A DNA stretch of 64,000 bases from Amblyornis subalaris (lineage: Eukaryota > Chordata > Aves > Passeriformes > Ptilonorhynchidae): contig JACAXG010000231.1 in assembly GCA_018881555.1 (NCBI GenBank), forward strand, positions 787,617-851,616. The letters run 5' to 3'. Below, one piece after another: positions 23,867-36,500 of this stretch. The notes beneath the pieces were generated by a model. The model ran no database searches and was not told the origin of the DNA. It saw nothing but the letters and a program-made list of their open reading frames with translations. How positions within the stretch are numbered: position 1 is the first letter of the stretch; the number at the start of each line of letters is the position of its first letter. The translations under genes were made by a program, and so were the position numbers.

Positions 23867-26800
23867 CTGCACAGAGGCCAACTCTCCAGCTTTTATTTAT
23901 TTATCAATTTCCAGCTTGAGACCAGAGAGATATCCATGCTGACAAGTGAAAAATGGGGGAAGCAGCAGAAAAATAGCTTAAAACAATACTATTGTCGTGT
24001 AGCATCACAGACACAGGATTATTGCCCTTCTCTCCTCCTGTAACAAGAGGTTTGATATGTATCCCACGGGCTGAAAAGGGACAAGTGACCCACATACCAG
24101 GAGGCCCAACTCTCTCGCCAGCAAGTGCCAATGCATTTTGCATTAGCACTTCTCACGAGGAGACCCTGAGTCCCAGCGCCAATGGGGCTACGGGGAGTGT
24201 GAAAAACCTCCAGAATATGCCTTCTCACAGCCTGACAGATAACCTGCCATGAAACCCAAAGACTGTCACATCATCCAGGACATAATATCCCATATTATAA
24301 TTCACTCATCAAAGGAATGAATTGCTACTCACAGGTTACATACACTATTGTTAAAACTTCTATTGAAAAGTATTTTTCCGTAGGAAGACAGCTTTGCTCC
24401 TTGCACAGCTTATTCCCTAAATCCACATAAAATCTGGCTCATTCAGGTCTCTCTGGAACAGTAAAGTTCAGCTCAGCTGGTTTGAAAAACCAAAAAGAAA
24501 AACACCTACTTACTAAATGTTTTCATTCTATGGAGTTCACGTTGCAAAATATCAGGTAAGGAGAAGAACACAGATAGAAATGCTTTAAAATACAAATACT
24601 TCTTAAAAAAGGAAAGGGTTAACATCAAGGAGGTTATTTTATCTCCAAAGGTCAAGTCCAAGATGGTCTGAGCAAGCAGTGGTTGGGGACAAGGCTAAAG
24701 TAGTAGGTTTCTCTTTAAAGAAATGCAGACCAAGTAGCAAAATATAGACTGAAAATTAAAGTGCAAGAACAGAAAAATGCTTAAATTAGCTTGGGGAAGT
24801 CTATCTATCTAAGTCTTGCCTATATTAGACAGGGCTTGCTGGAAAAGGGAAAACTACAAAATTACCAGTAAGTAGCCCTACTGGAAGCACAACCTTATAT
24901 TTGGAAAAAGGAGATTTTTGGCTGCTGTAGCCCTGTAAAGTTCCTTCAAGCAAGTAAGCCAAGCAGGAGAAAGGATTCAGCTTCTGCTGAACCATTTACC
25001 TGCACCTGCAGCTTGATGCAGAATGGTGTTGAATTTGCTGGCAGCGGTTAAAGTCTTCATATTTAGAACTATTCTTGGCATCCTTGCACACAGCCTTGGG
25101 AGGCAGCACTGTGTTTCATAGGCTGCATTTCAAAACAATACAGTGTCCTGGGTGGCAGCATTTGATTTCTGCACATCCTCATTAAAAAAAAAATCTTTAC
25201 TTGAAGTTGAGGAGAAAATTGATTAGCTGTAAAATATTCGTGGGGAGACAGAGATCCCATGGAAATAGGGGAAAGTGGAGGCTGTGGCCTTCTGTGCCTT
25301 GAAACCCTCTCTAGAATTTCCAGGTGCAAATTACCCCGTTGCCCCTTCTGATCCTTCCTCAACTTACAGATGCTGTATCTCAAATACAAATTTTGAGCAT
25401 GGATCCAATGCCCTAAGCTGGTCCAAATTCCTCTTGCCCAGTTGGCTCAGCACTTTTGGAATGAGGGGACTATTTCTGCAAATCAGTCTCATGATTTTAC
25501 ACTTTCCAAACCTGCACCTCTACCTCCAATACTTCCCCAAACCCCATTCTAAAATCCTTTTTTAACTCATTGTAAGGAAGATACAACAAAGGCTTGCGGA
25601 ATGCTGACCCAAAGCACATTTCTTCACCTGATTCTGCACCTTGTAAATGTTACATTTTTTCCTATGCAGCCTCTAATTTCCAGTCTCTAATAGAAACTAT
25701 GGACAAGCAGACAGCACCATTTTGTGGCCAGTGCAATGCAAATGACCAGGGATACTGTAGTATCCATTTTCTCCCATTATCTGTTTTTGCCAACTCTCAT
25801 TTTGCTCTTCCCAGCAGAGGGGATGCCCAAGATGGGTTAAGAGAGTTAGGCATCCAAGTCTCTGTTTTAGACTGCTAATGCACCCTGCTTGAAATTTGCT
25901 TGCAAATCCCCGGGCTTAATCTAACAAGAAGAAGGTCATTTTAGCTGATGATCTCTGCCATTTATAAGTGAAGAAATCTATCACACAAAATAAACCAGTG
26001 GGGGTTTCCGACAGTAGTCTCCATTCAGTCAAAGTGGTAGCTTTTTCCAGGACAATTTTGATTTTCTACTACCAAACCATGGGTCTCAGAATTATATTCT
26101 GCATTGCAGATTTCATATTTGTGGCCTGCAGTCATAGGAAACTTATCCTTCAAAAGTTAATTCAGTAGGACCGCAATAGGGGACTTGCTGTTCAAAACAA
26201 TAGGAGGAAAACATTTTTTTTTTTCCTTAGTTACCATGGCTAAAATAAAGAATAAAATAAAAGAAAATCAACTTTATCTTCTGGAAATGTCACATTTGCT
26301 TTGTGTCCTTCAGAATCCATTGATTTCTCTCCTCCTCCCCTGGAGTAATCACCCAAACCTTTTCTGCCCATCTACACTTTGTCCACCACAAGCGGAAGAA
26401 GCATTCACTATTACTGTGTGTCAGAGGTGTTAACCTAAAGAGACAATATTAATGACATAAATAAATCTGTTCAGCCTCTTCTATCCTTTTTCATTCTTAC
26501 TTTTCAGGAGACAGGGAGAAGAGGAGGGATTTCCACAATGGTATTGTTTCAGCTTAGTATGAAGAAAATCCTTGATTCTTTATGTGTGCTTGGAAGCCTA
26601 TAGTAATCATATTATTCCAGGGTTCTTATTGCTGGTTAATGGAATTCTTTTAATATTGACCCAAGTTTCTATTAAATAGATTTGCATTGATCTAGTGATG
26701 TATAGAGCTCAAGTAAGTCTATCTATGTGTAAGCAAATTAAAAGCCTAAAGCCTATACAGCCAAACTGTATAATCCCATGCTGAAAAATTGATTCTCTGA

Positions 26801-27540
26801 TACTCTCCTGAGGACATTTGTTTTTTCTTTTTAGGTAAAGAGACACCTTCAATTCTTGGAAAGAAAAAAAAATATCACACATATTTCACATTCAACAAAA
26901 TACAGTCCAAAGCCACCAGAATAAGTTTTTATAATGAGAAACTGCACCTTGCATTGGGTAACACAGCACTGACAATTCAGCGTTTAGAATGAATATATGA
27001 ATTATGCTGAATGTAATGAATTATGTTGCTACAGCATCACTCCTCATTGCCTTCCAGCCTGAGCATAGAGTTTGATATTTTTGAAGAAAGATGGTTACCA
27101 CAGCCTTGCTGTCACCAAATTCAACACCAGCCTCACCCAAACCATTCTCCTTTGAAATCAAGTTGGTCTCAGTGTGCCTTTTCCTTGTCCTGGGATAAAA
27201 TCACCAAACTCAAAACCAGATCTCAAAACACTTAGTAAATAACACTGTCCTTGTTGGATATGTACAGTAGTATTGAAGACGCATCCATGAAACCTGTGGC
27301 AATGGCAGTAAGATCTACAAATCTGCATGAGAACCAGTCTCCAGCCACCACCACGGGTGTTCACAGCCACTAAAGGGGAGGACAGGCACAGTGGAGCAAA
27401 CAACAGGAGATCAGAAGGGTGGTTTGCAAAGGCACTGTGCCCCAGGATGGCTTATCCCACATCTAGCAAGAACTGCATTCACTTTGAAGTCTCTCTCCTA
27501 AGAGAAGGCACCAGTACTGTTCCCCCTTTCTCTCCCACCA

Positions 27541-27568
27541 TGTTCATTAATTACATTCATTAATTAAC
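27541..27568 (+). repeat. Direct repeat of TTCATTAATTA
   Basis: Two copies of TTCATTAATTA separated by C/A bases, each containing an ATTAATTA homeodomain-type core. Probably slippage; a clustered homeodomain site is possible. Confidence 0.75.
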
Positions 27569-27672
27569 TGGGAGATAATCCCTCTTTAATATCAGACCAG
27601 GCCAGTGGGTTGGGAAAGCACCCAAGGAACAGGAAGGCACACATGCACATACACCCAAATAAGTGGGATGTC

Positions 27673-27722
27673 TTAAGCTTTATTTCCATAAGAAATTAGA
27701 CTAAAATAATCATAAAGCTTAA
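27673..27722. other. Perfect 11-bp inverted repeat with 28-base interval
   Basis: TTAAGCTTTAT (27673-27683) and ATAAAGCTTAA (27712-27722) are exact reverse complements. In AT-rich DNA of this size a match of this length is expected roughly by chance, so no function is claimed. Confidence 0.7.
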
Positions 27723-30014
27723 TTCAGTTTCTCAGTTCCTGTTTCACACACATTTTGACCCTCCAGCAAAACTGCACTAGAGGTAATCCTTATCTAACAT
27801 ATTACAGGCTACTAGCACAACTCCGAGAAAACCACAACCATATCCAAGGTGCCCAACTGCATGTAAAGACCAACCTACATTTTGGCAACCCAGACTGAGC
27901 ACCTATAATTTGGAGGCCATTTTTACAGTACCCAGTCAATATGTGCATATACCTCTGCTGTGTGCTTATAGTTTGTGAGCACAGACTGAGCAAAAAAACC
28001 CCAGACAAGCCTGCCAAAAACCAGTGGTCAGGGTGGCAAAGTTCATGCAGTGTTTTCAATGGGGATGAAGGATGAGCACTGTCTCAATGCTTACCTTACT
28101 GGGTGGGAAGGTTTCATGTGGATCCGCTTGAGAAAGGAAAAGTAGCAAGTAAAAGACCACCTTTTTAGAAACACTAATTAGCATGAAACACTGACCAATA
28201 ATCTTTGAAACCTCCCCATTATAAGCATGAATAAGTACAGCTTTGCAAATTGGAGCAGGTCTTTGTGGATGTGAAGATTTTCTGACTGGAAGAGCCATAT
28301 CTGTTGTTCCCCCATATGCAAGCACTTCCACCACTTACTGTCAATATCCAAATTCATTCAAAACAGCATATCATCAAAACCAGAATTTTTTTAGTTAGAG
28401 TATTGCATGCCATGATCCCTGCGTGTATTTCAAGTGTTATTCTGATTCGCACTGCTAAGCTGAGACCCAAGACTGATATCAAGCCTTTATTCTGTGCATG
28501 CAACAGAGTTTTGAATGCCAGATCAGGAGTGGTTTTCTTTTGATGGGCTTTCCACATGCTTCAGTAAGAGTAGTGCAATACCTTGCTTTCATTATGAAGT
28601 TGTGTGCTTACTTCTCCCCAATTTCTCAGACACACACAATTATAAAGTGCTAAGACAATTTTCCTGCAAGTCAGCTTCATGAACTTGCTTTGGGGTGACA
28701 AGAGTGAAAGCCTCCACATCATCACCAGCTCTAAATAGTTAGCAGAATAAATAGAGCACAACCTTGTATCAAAGGAAACCCATTGCCAACCAGGACCTCA
28801 CTGCTGCGTACTGACCATCTTAAGATCAGTGAAAACTTAATGGGATGCTAAAGAAAAATTACCATCATGGATTCTTAAAAGCTGTTTTATCACAAAAGCA
28901 GTAAATGTCTGTCTGCACAGAGCAAGAGAGCCTTGCCTCTCACTTCCTACTAATGGTAAGCGTTTACCTATGTGGTTACCTGCAGGATTTCCAGGGAGTG
29001 TAGGATGCAAACAACCTCTCTTTCTCCAGGTGCAGGAGTCAAACTGAAAACGAAGGCGAGTAGTACGCCCTGACCTCTTTGCAAGGCGAGGGGCTACCTC
29101 AGCTGGCTGTGCAGCCCCTCAGGGCTGGGGCATGCTCCCGAGTCCTGCCTACCTCCATCCTCTGCCCCAGCCCTGAGCTGGAAGGTGACCTGCAGGAAAC
29201 TCACAAAAAGCCATTATCGTGTTGTGTCAGCTCAGAAAACCGCAACAGGGCCAGGCAGGGGAGGAAAAAGCCTGGAGAGGAAATCAAGGAAATTCACTTT
29301 GGCAGAAACTAGCAAAGCCTTTTTCTGAATGTTAACTATCTAATGTAATGAAGTCTAGAGATCAGTAGAGACAATTGTCACTGCCAGCTTTGATGCCAAT
29401 CATAACTCCGGAATACGAGCTAGCAAATGCATCCAACATACAAAGGAGAAAACAAAAACAAGGCAAGGATTTGACCCTTTGCTCTCATGATCCTTTAAGA
29501 AGAAATATCACCTTTCAAAACCATGAGGAAAAAAATCTTCCCAGTCAGAACAAGTCAGCAAAAAAAAAGGAAAGAGAAATCACAAGGCAAAAGACTACAG
29601 AATTGTAATTTCTCTCTGTCGGTCTGTGGTGCCTTTAGGGCTGTTGGTGGGAACTCTTATGGGCTGAAAACCTCTATGTGGGCTGGAAAATTAGGGAAGA
29701 TTTCTGTAATCCCTGTCAGGGAAGCAGGCCTGTGCTTTCTCCTTGTGGGCAGCTGTAAGTCTGCTGTGCCTTCATGGGAGTCCTCCTATCACAGGGATAC
29801 ACTGCCCATGTGCTGGTGGGTTCCCAGTATTCTCAGCTCCATCATTCTCTTCACCTTATTCTTCAGAAAGCATATGGTGAAGGAGATATTTTGCATCTCT
29901 GCTAAGTATATACAAACAAACCCCAAACCTCTGTGCATCAGAGGGACAGCTAAGCAAATTATTATGGTCTGATTTCTTTCCAGCAGGTTTTTCCATAGAG
30001 ATTTTCAATGGGGA

Positions 30015-30200
30015 AAAATAAGAGCCATTAGGCTTGGAAAAGACCTCCAAGATCATTAAGTCCAGCCTTTGAATATCACGATGTCCACTAAACCATATCA
30101 CAAAGTAATACAGATGCTCATTTTTAAACACTTCCAGGGATGTTGGCTTCCCACTTTTTCCCTGAAAATCTCTGGATCCAGAGTTCTCACTCTTATGGGT
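30015..30200 (-). mobile_element. Diverged CR1 3'-end fragment
   Basis: The plus strand shows the antisense CR1 signature GGCTTGGAAAAGACCTCCAA, then GATCATTAAGTCCAGCC, ATGTCCACTAAACCAT and AACACTTCCAGGGATG, in the usual order. These correspond to the CR1 3' end read on the minus strand. Similarity fades after about 30160, where the bird consensus would continue with the CTGGGCAGCCTGTTCC block. Older than the copy at 18.7 kb. Confidence 0.85.
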
Positions 30201-30984
30201 AAACATAGTTTAAACATATAATTCTGGACAATCTGCTCCCTCCCGACCCAAAGGACTGGACTCTTCTTTCCTCTCTCATCCCCTCGATGCACCCTTCCTT
30301 CTCTGAAAATGGGCTTTGGGAAAGCTCTGTAAGGGAGATCAGCATTTCATCCCCCCTCCCAAATATTAGCAATTTCAAGTGTGCCCATTTCTTTCTTTAC
30401 ATGACTTTTGCCTGACTACAGCCTCCTCAAAATAACCACATCATAAGAACTTCTGATGGTACTAAAAGTTCCCTTAGTAAGTGTGACACTACACAATCTA
30501 AGAGGTTTGCATGAAGTTTCTACCAAGCATACAAACACAGTGGGTGACTTGGGGATGGATTTGCCTAAAGGTACAGTTCTCAGTTTTGGAGAAACACTGT
30601 CACAATGAACAAGCATGCATCCTCCCTCCTGAATGCTGGGATACTCATGAGAAATACAAGATCCTAAATTCTTCTGTTTGACTTCCCCTTGCTGTGTTCT
30701 CTGTCTTTTTGCCTAAGCTGTAGACCTGAAAACCAAACCATAAGATCCAAAGACTATGACCACATGGACACCTATGGAGAGCCCACAACTGCACTGTGTA
30801 AAATGACCCATTTCCAACCTTCATCCATTTCCCATGTGACTTGTTGGAGCAACACTGGTGTCAGTCACCAAACTACACCAAGACTCACCACACACTGAAT
30901 AGCAACAGACCTTGGCAGCCATAATCCCACCCAGGCCAGTCATATATTTTCCACAAAAGCTATACAAGGAATGCCCCAAGCCTG
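30201..30984. other. Non-coding DNA between CR1 fragments
   Basis: No recognisable feature. The 30201-30330 part may be the eroded continuation of the CR1 fragment before it, but the match is too weak to claim. Confidence 0.45.
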
Positions 30985-31170
30985 GCAGAATTTAGAAGGC
31001 TTTAGGACAATGCCCTTAAGACCATAGTTAAACTTTTGGTCAGCCTTGAAGCTGTCAGGCAGTTGAATTAGATGGTCATTATAGGTCCCTTTTGGCTGAA
31101 CTATTCTATTCTATTCTATTCTATTCTATTCTATTCTATTCTATTCTATTCTATTCTATTCTATTCTATG
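30985..31170 (+). mobile_element. CR1 3' end, plus strand, with expanded tail
   Basis: The order TTAGGACAATGCCCTTAAGA, then GGCAGTTGAATTAGATGGTC, ATTATAGGTCCCTTTTGGCT and ACTATTCTATTC matches the 3'-terminal hump-and-tail region of bird CR1, where AGTTGGACTNGATGATC...GGTCCCTTCCAACT is followed by terminal ATTCTATG-like repeats. Here the tail has become a pure pentanucleotide array. Only the terminal 200 bp or less of the element is present. Confidence 0.85.
31101..31169 (+). repeat. (ATTCT)n pentanucleotide microsatellite
   Basis: Almost 14 uninterrupted copies of CTATT/ATTCT (69 bp), directly continuing the CR1 3' end. Its purity suggests recent expansion and probable length polymorphism. 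Confidence 0.97.
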
Positions 31171-31854
31171 CCCTTCTTCTTAGTATCTCCTCATTTCCCT
31201 AGAAGTACACACTGATGCACTGGGTACAGCTGCTGGGAATTCCTCATGCCTCTTCTGCTATTCAGCTCCCAAGGACAAACCTCGTGGTACTCCTCGTCTC
31301 TTAGGCCGTGGCAGAAACCAACCCTGCAGCCCAGGGACCACCCCTATTAGCTGTTCCCTCTCTACAGACCAGGGGTCATTTCCATGAGGCCACACAGTGA
31401 GGACCAGGGACACAAACTCTTTTCTGGGGGCATACAGGGGGTGGTTTCTGCAGCCACAGCCTGGAGGAAAGCCAAAGTGTAACCAGAGCCGTGGGCTAGG
31501 CTGGACGGTGCCAAAGGACCGCCATGGAAACAACACAGGCTTTGAAAAACCAGTAAGTGGAGGTTACACTGGTGTGGTGGAAAGGTTGGTCATTTTCAGA
31601 TCTAGAACATTCAGATCTGTACCCAAAGCAGAGCCAGGCAAACAACAACTCTTCCAAATGGCAAAAATAGCCCACTTCTGCTATCGCTGTCATACTCCCT
31701 TTCCCCACTGAAACCAAGCTGCATAGATCTTCTGTTAAACACACACCCATTTGTTGTGCTCATATGGAATACAAAATGCTCTTCAGCCAAAGGGTAAAAC
31801 TTCCACAGCTCATTTGTGCCACTAACCTTTTGCAGAGGAGAGGGAGAGCAGAGT
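31171..31854. other. Non-coding DNA between CR1 copies
   Basis: Moderate GC; short overlapping open frames on both strands with no recognisable content. The last 50 bases may still belong to the 3' region of the next CR1 copy. Confidence 0.45.
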
Positions 31855-32559
31855 TCAGCTGGATGGGACATACACCAATTACCTAGTCCAACTGCATGTC
31901 CACAAGTAAAGGGCGTTGTCCAACTGCCTCCTAAACACTGACAGGCTTGGGGCATTGACCCCCTCTCCAGGAAGCCTTCTCCAGGNTTTGGCACCCTCTC
32001 ACTAGATGTGTTTTCTCATGTCAAGTCCAAACCTTCCCTGATGGATGCGGCTTTGAACCATTCCTATGTGCCCTGTCACTGGGTACCAGAGAGAAGAGAC
32101 CAGCACAAACCATGTCCTCAGCCACTCCTCACAGGGAATGTCTTCCAGCCCTTTCACAGCTTTGGTGCCCTCCTTTGGATGCATTCAAGGACCTTCACAT
32201 CCTTTTTAAATGATGAGGGTCAGAACTGCACACAATATTCAAGGCAAAGCCCCACCAGCACTAAATTCAGTAGGATAATCCCCAATTTTGACCAGCTGGC
32301 TCTGCTGTGTTTGATGCACCCCTGGATGAGGTTTGCCCTCTTGGCTGCCAGGGCACACACTGCTGGCTCCTTTTGAGCCTCCTGTCATCCAACACCCCCA
32401 GATCCATTTCTGGGTGTCTGCTCTACAGCCACTTCTCTCCCAGTTTGCACTTTTGTCCAGTGTTACTCCACCTCAGATGCAGAATCCAGCATTTGTTCAT
32501 GTTCAGGTTCACGCCACTGATGATTTGCCAATGCTCCAATATATCCAGATCCCTCTGCA

Positions 32560-33132
32560 AAGGCCCTGGTCCCTCAAAAGAGTCAACACTCTGGTGACTG
32601 GTTGCCAGACATTTATAGCCCCAGTCATCTCAACCCTTTGAGAGCTCTGCCCTTCAGTCAGTTCTTCACCCAGCGCACTGTCTACCTGCTCATCTTGCAC
32701 AATATCTGGACAACTTGTCCAGAAGGATGCTGTGAGGGACAGTATCAAAAGACTTACTACAACCCAGAAAAACTACATCCACTGCTGTCCTTTCATCCGC
32801 TATGGAGGTGACCTAATCATAGAAGGATATTAAATTAATTAAACAAGACTTTGTGAACCGATGTTAACTGTGTCTGATGATTGCATTTTTCTTTAAATGT
32901 CTTTCAGCAGCACAAATATGATGGTCTCCATCATTTTTCCAGGTCCTGAGGTTAAACTAACAGTCCATAGTTTCCTGTGTCTTCCCTTTTTGTAGACTCT
33001 ATTAACACTGGCTAGCTTCCTGTCAGCAGGAATCTTCCCAGACTCCCAAGACCTTTGGTAGAGGATTGGAAACATTCCTGCCATAACATCCACTAGTTCC
33101 ATTACTCTGGGATGAAGCCCATCAGACCCCAT
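32560..33132 (-). pseudogene. CR1 reverse-transcriptase remnant lacking the FADD box
   Basis: The fragment starts with MGSDGLHPRVMELVDVMAG, then SWESGKIPADRKLASVNRVY, VSLTSGPGKMMETIIF and a frame-disturbed motif A region reading SKSFDTVPHSILLDKL. The first motif A aspartate, expected in the LDFSKAFD pattern, is replaced by G. The WQPVT segment is then joined almost directly to the segment that normally follows FADDTKL, so the catalytic FADD box is missing (junction near 32570-32605). The copy is catalytically dead for at least two independent reasons. Confidence 0.85.
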
Positions 33133-33384
33133 GGGCTTGTAAACATTCAGCTGCTACCACTGGTCCCTTACAATTTCATTGTCCACAAAAGGAAAGTCAC
33201 TGCTTCCATACTCATGGTCCTCTAGTTCAGGGGACCGGGCAGCCCAAGGTCTATCAATATCATTAAAGAATCAGACAATTAAAAGCTGAATGTATTTACT
33301 TTTTCTTCATCCCTATGCGTCAGATGCCCATCTTGAAAAAGTATCTTTGCTGAGCAATGGATAATAGGCACTATGATACCTGCT

Positions 33385-33542
33385 TTGCCTTCCATGTCCC
33401 TCATCCTCCCCCAGAGGCTCTCAATCACATCATCTCTAACCTTAAGGGCTGTGCAGTCAAACCTCTCCCTTACATACACTGTAACTCCTACACCTCGTGC
33501 TCTGCCTACCCCTCCTGAAGAGCCCAAAGCCCTCCATCCCAT
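33385..33542 (-). pseudogene. CR1 apurinic-type endonuclease remnant
   Basis: The translation contains GVGVTVYVRERFDC, then DDVIESLWGRMRD and EGKAGIIV. This matches the central block of the CR1 ORF2 endonuclease, where families read GGVALYVREGFDC...ECLWVRI...KADI. In this nuclease family the block is followed by the YRPPN and GDFN motifs; neither is present. The frame jumps to the linker between nuclease and reverse transcriptase, so the C-terminal half of the nuclease is deleted. Confidence 0.8.
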
Positions 33543-33590
33543 TTGCCTACCTCAGTTTGTGGGAAAATGCTCAGATCTTATCTAAAACCC

Positions 33591-36500
33591 TGGCAGAACT
33601 CCTTTCTCTTTAGGATTTAGTATTTTGAGTACTGAAAGAGTAAGGAAAATATTATTCCCCTCCTTTTATACATTGATGCTAAAATTGGTACATACATTAA
33701 GACCATGTAAAGAAGGGCATTTATACCATAGACACTTATCTGGTTGTGGTGATGTAGGAAGCAAAATAAAGGGTTTGGTTCCCTCTGTATGAACTCAGCA
33801 GAGATGAAGGGAGCATGTTGTTTATGGTGAGGTCATCTTGGAAAGAAGTTCTGAATTATTTTGTGCTCTTTACTGTATTTTTTTCTTGCACTTCAATAGT
33901 TCTTTTCCTCCTTCGGCACAGGAAAACATCTGTTTCTATGACATGTCCTTGCAGAACTCAAATCTGCATGAAGGAGAAGTTAAAAGTTTTACCTCTTTCA
34001 TCTCAGGAATAAGGATTCTGTCTCAGGACTTAGGTCCCTCAGGTTTGTTGTCCTGACACATGCGTGCTTTGCAAACTTTGGTGACGAGAGCACAGAACTC
34101 TGCATTGTGCCCCACTGGGGTGTGGAAATCTTCTTGGCAATCTTTCCACGCCTCTCCCTAAGCTGCCCTGTACCACTGCGTAATAGCTGCCTTGGTCATA
34201 TCATCTGCATGTGGTGGATCACAAAAGCCACCTATCTATGAGAGGAACTTTATTAAAGCAGATTGGAGTTTTTTTTCCATTGGCTGCATTCGAATCATAT
34301 ACACATTTCTTTGCCTCCCAAAAACCAGAGATCTCTCAGATCAAAGGGAAATTCTCCATATAATATGAGAAGGCTTCCTTAATTGTGAAAGTTTCTTATC
34401 TTAAAGAGATAATTGGTGAAATATGTACTGTTAGAGTACCCATCAGCACTGCCAGATGTCAGTCATTTCCATTACAAACCAGAGTAATGAAAATAAACTA
34501 GAATTAGGCTGTTATTGTCCCTTGTGTTGAAGCCAGCTCCAGTACAGAATGTAACAACTCATGTACACTAATTATTTTCTTAGCTGAATTTGATCTCAGC
34601 TTACTCGAATGAGCAGAGTTGAAATGATGGCGGATGCAAACAAAACTAGAAAATATTTACCTCTAGAGAAGGGGAAAAAATTGTTCTGGTTATTCATATT
34701 ATCAAGACAAAAATGTTCAAACTAGCCAGGTTCACACAGATGGTTTGGACTCAGTGAACCTGTCTAATAAATAGTGCTTCTTGTATTTGAGGTTGGCAGG
34801 ACAGAGACTAAGAGGGGAGGTAACTGTCTCTCTGTAACTACAGCAGAACAGTACGTGCTAGAAGACAGGAAGCTGAGGTATATCTGTTGGCTTAGTATTT
34901 AAAACCCAGCTCTGTACAAAATTGCAGTGGAATTTACATACATTTACTTTAGAAATTATGTCAGTAGAGAGTTTCCAGGTTACTGACGCTGTCATGGTTG
35001 AATGTTGCAAATTTGACCTTTCAGAGATTGACCATGAGCAATCTAGAGAGCAGGTAGGTTTGCTGCTGTCCCTGCTGCCATTGGAAAGCCATGCCAGAAC
35101 CCCACCACCTTCAATATCCAATTTCCAGCCAACCTCTTTTATGGTCAGCTGTTCCCATGCCAACATTTTATTTTAGGCTAAACAAAAATTATTCCTCATT
35201 GCTCTTTGTTCCCCTCATGTACAAAGACAGCAATTATAGCCTCTTCACAGATGTCTTTTTGCTAGACCCAGTAAATGCTGCTCTTGCAGTCCCCTCTCCA
35301 AGGGTTTTTATTTTTCTAGGCACATTATCTGTCCTGTCCTCCTGTGCTCACGGGCGTCTAGAACCATGTGCAGTATTTCCTACGAAGTTGCAGTGATGCT
35401 TTGCCTAAGGTATTGCTTTTACTTCCTCTGCTGGAAATGGATCACCTGATGTGAACCTACGCTGTATTTCCCTATATTATCCCTTTTCACAGACTACCAC
35501 GAGTATTCATTCATAAGTAGTCCTGAGTGTCATTAATTGTCACTATTATTTGTCCTCTACATCATGCTTCAAGAGAGTTTCCAGGCACCAGAAAAGCCAA
35601 ATTCTGGAACTGACTCAACTCCTACAATGGGGTGGGAAGCAAAAATCCTAACTAGTTTTAAAACTCAGCCTGATAAATGAAGAGGATTATATGATGTGAC
35701 TGCCTGAAATATCAGGAGTCTGGACCTCATGATCCGTGAGGACCTTCCTTATCCTGAGTCCAGAATTACTAAATATAATATACGATAAAGTCACTAAAAA
35801 TCTCTAGCTAATCACTCACATGCCAATAGCATTTTAGGTAGGATTTTGAAAACCAAGAACAAGCTCAGTACCTAAGTTCCTTCAGCCCATATAGAAATCT
35901 CAAGATGCTTTTTAATTACACTTATTTCTATTTCTAGCATTGGCTACAGAACTACACTCACATAGAAAGTTCTTGTTTCCTGGCATTTATACACTGAATG
36001 ACAGAAAGTCAGAGAACAAAAGGACTATCCATGTTTTAAACACTCAGAAATTAAAAAGAAAGGAGAGATTAGAAATTCTGTGCAGTTGCAAAAGCCAGAA
36101 ACTGATCTCACCTCTCCCAATCCTCCCTGCAACACCTAATTTGTGTGAACATCTCCTTTCCTGTGTTGTGCATCTACTGTTGAGTGAGTCAGAGGAGGCT
36201 GAATCAGGAAACATATTTTCCATTTAGATCTGAAACCACTTGGCTCCAAGGTAGTCAATCTCCATTGCATAAAGCACACACAGAAAACAAGAACAGTCCT
36301 GAGGAAGTTGTCTCCTGTATTCCCATCTTTCCTGCTATTCCTCAGTTGTGTCATTATTCTATTAGAATAACATGGATATTATAATGAAAGCATCATTTAG
36401 GACAGCATTTTCTAAAAGCCTACATAAGTGCTCAAATCTTATTTTAAGAAGTAAGGCATATATGACTCGCTCCAGTGAAGAACCAAGATATTGAAAACAT

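Larger units (their letters stand above)
23867..30014. other. Single-copy non-coding DNA, no gene recognised
   Basis: More than 6 kb of ordinary sequence. It contains a direct repeat of TTCATTAATTA at 27541-27568 and an 11-bp inverted repeat at 27673-27722. T-rich and A-rich runs occur at 26213-26225 and 26862-26872. No transposon or exon is recognised. Confidence 0.55.
31855..33590 (-). mobile_element. Internally deleted, degenerate CR1-type LINE
   Basis: Read on the minus strand, the order is an endonuclease fragment (33542 to about 33385), a linker (DGHLTHRDEEK, then SPELEDHEYGSSDFPFVD), reverse-transcriptase fingers (33132-32893), a motif A region (about 32790-32720), a PVT segment (near 32605), the post-FADD segment (LQRDLDILEHWQ, then MNKCWILHLRWSNTG), the C-terminal region and the 3' region. 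It is about 1.7 kb against roughly 4.5 kb for a full CR1. At least two internal deletions, several frameshifts and stops, and one ambiguous base (31986) are present. Confidence 0.9.

Noticed and set aside
32008..32811. Plus-strand frames of 69-122 codons over the second CR1 copy
   Set aside because: Antisense to the LINE; no independent evidence of coding.
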